Shown here piece after piece: positions 5,978 through 6,751 of a stretch of 6,751 nt of DNA; position 1 is the first letter of the stretch, and each line of letters opens with the position of its first letter. The notes beneath the pieces were generated by a model. That model searched no databases. It had not been told where the DNA came from and worked only from the letters and a program-made list of their open reading frames with translations. The DNA comes from a bacterium (lineage in GTDB: Bacteria; UBP15; UBA6099; DSWB01), in contig JAGUYV010000443.1 in the NCBI GenBank assembly GCA_020061125.1, forward strand, positions 1 to 6,751, read 5' to 3'. Position numbers and translations under genes: made by a program.

Positions 5978-6751
5978 TCAGAGGGCGCTGAACAGGGCCG
6001 GGAACAGCCCGGCCAGGCCGTGCAGCGCGGGCTGTTGCGCAAATGCGGGGTTTTGCGCCAGGACCGAAGGCCAGTGCGGGCCGGCAAATATTATGGGCAC
6101 TTGCGTTTCTTCCGGCATGGAGGAGCCGTGGGAACCGCGCAGGCCGGGTTTCTGCAGTTCCACGCCGGGGGCGGCCAGCACGAAAATATCGCCGGAGCGC
6201 GGGTGGTCCAGGCCGAGCGCGCCCAGGTTCTCGCGGCGCAGCACGGTGGAGAACGCGCCGCTGTCCTGCAACGCATCCATGGCGCGGGGCAGGTCCGCGA
6301 GGTCTTGAAGGTATATATGCGCGGCGCGGTGCGATGCGGCGACATCCGCGCGCACGCCCCCGGCGCGCAGAACCGCTTCGGTGTTCACCGCGCGCTCCAC
6401 CGCGTGCATGCCGTGGTCCGAGGTCACAAGCAGGTTCACGGGGCCGCGCACGGCTTTCTTCCAGGTGGCCACAAGCGCGTTGATGTGCAGATCCGCCTCG
6501 TGCAGGATTTGCATGTACTCCCGGCTCTCGGGTCCGAACCGCTCCCCGGCCACATCCACGGACAAAAAGTTCACCACAATCAGATCGGGCTGCACCTGGG
6601 AGATGACATCCAGAACCTTGTCCGCGGCGCGCACATCGCGCTCCAGAGCGTTGAGGCTGAAGTAGGGGGCCATGGGGCTTGCGAACACGGCGCCGCGGGT
6701 CACCGGCTCGGCCACGCTCGCGCCGCGCACGCCAAGGGGCGCGAGCATCTC
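5978..6751 (-). CDS. Alkaline phosphatase superfamily (phosphodiesterase/nucleotide pyrophosphatase-like) protein, C-terminal part
   Basis: The frame is open to the window edge (a Glu codon precedes the Met at 6748), so this is the C-terminal part of a longer protein; relatives have roughly 400-500 residues. Numbering from 6748, three metal-site regions of the family are visible: SVDVAGERFGPES (63-75), matching the D-x-x-G-H-x-x-G-P pattern, TSDHGM (109-114) and RGSHGSSMPEETQVPIIFAG (204-223). Asp65, Asp111, His112 and His207 fit the usual metal ligands, but the His expected at position 69 is Glu (codon 6544-6542). The nucleophile Thr/Ser region lies outside the window. Relatives hydrolyse phosphate mono- or diesters with two metal ions, usually outside the cytoplasm. 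The substrate here is unknown, and the changed ligand makes activity uncertain. The gene ends 66 bases before the ATPase gene on the same strand, with a likely separate promoter between them. Confidence 0.85.
   Translation of the reverse strand, partial: EMLAPLGVRGASVAEPVTRGAVFASPMAPYFSLNALERDVRAADKVLDVISQVQPDLIVVNFLSVDVAGERFGPESREYMQILHEADLHINALVATWKKAVRGPVNLLVTSDHGMHAVERAVNTEAVLRAGGVRADVAASHRAAHIYLQDLADLPRAMDALQDSGAFSTVLRRENLGALGLDHPRSGDIFVLAAPGVELQKPGLRGSHGSSMPEETQVPIIFAGPHWPSVLAQNPAFAQQPALHGLAGLFPALFSAL

Noticed and set aside
6746-6748. ATG at 6748 as the true start of the phosphatase-like gene
   Set aside because: The frame continues to the window edge and the nucleophile half of the catalytic domain would be missing from a protein starting here.

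Overview
The window is a GC-rich piece of a bacterial chromosome, packed with genes and carrying standard Shine-Dalgarno sites. It holds six protein genes, of which the two at the edges are cut off. No RNA gene, insertion sequence, CRISPR array, origin or phage gene is visible. The gene content suggests a Gram-negative-type bacterium outside the well-studied lineages, such as a PVC/Planctomycetes-like, Hydrogenedentes-like or deltaproteobacterial group. It includes a bacterial alpha-2-macroglobulin with a thioester and a gliding-type (Gld) ABC exporter with GldG and DUF4340 partners. This placement is an inference from gene families and base composition, not from a marker gene.

Layout. Positions 2-1747 (+) hold the C-terminal third or so of a large alpha-2-macroglobulin family protein with an intact Cys-Val-Glu-Gln thioester motif. 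After a 57-base convergent gap, four genes run leftward on the minus strand from 5911 to 1805. In transcription order they are an ABC ATPase (5911-4949), an ABC-2 type permease (4952-4254), a GldG-family auxiliary protein (4248-2785) and a DUF4340 protein (2788-1805). Three of the four are joined by overlaps or by a gap of a few bases, so this is one tightly coupled operon. Upstream of it, also on the minus strand, 6751-5978 holds the C-terminal part of an alkaline-phosphatase-superfamily (nucleotide pyrophosphatase/phosphodiesterase-like) enzyme.

How the genes work together. The ATPase and permease form the core of an ABC-2 type transporter related to GldA/GldF. The GldG-like protein has one membrane span at each end and a large extracytoplasmic part. 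The DUF4340 protein is anchored by one N-terminal span, and both probably act as partners on the outer face of the membrane. Neither substrate nor function can be read from the sequence; homologues outside Bacteroidetes are common and need not mean gliding. The alpha-2-macroglobulin is probably a periplasmic protease trap and the phosphatase-like protein a hydrolase, but neither is clearly part of the operon.

The most notable non-coding signal is the 66-base gap before the ATPase gene. It combines a near-consensus sigma70-like promoter (TTTACA, 17 bases, TAGAAT) with a perfect 10-base inverted repeat whose 3' arm runs into the Shine-Dalgarno site. The most notable coding oddity is a Glu in place of a conserved metal-binding His in the phosphatase-like protein. 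Apart from these the region looks ordinary, and I see no convincing new system.
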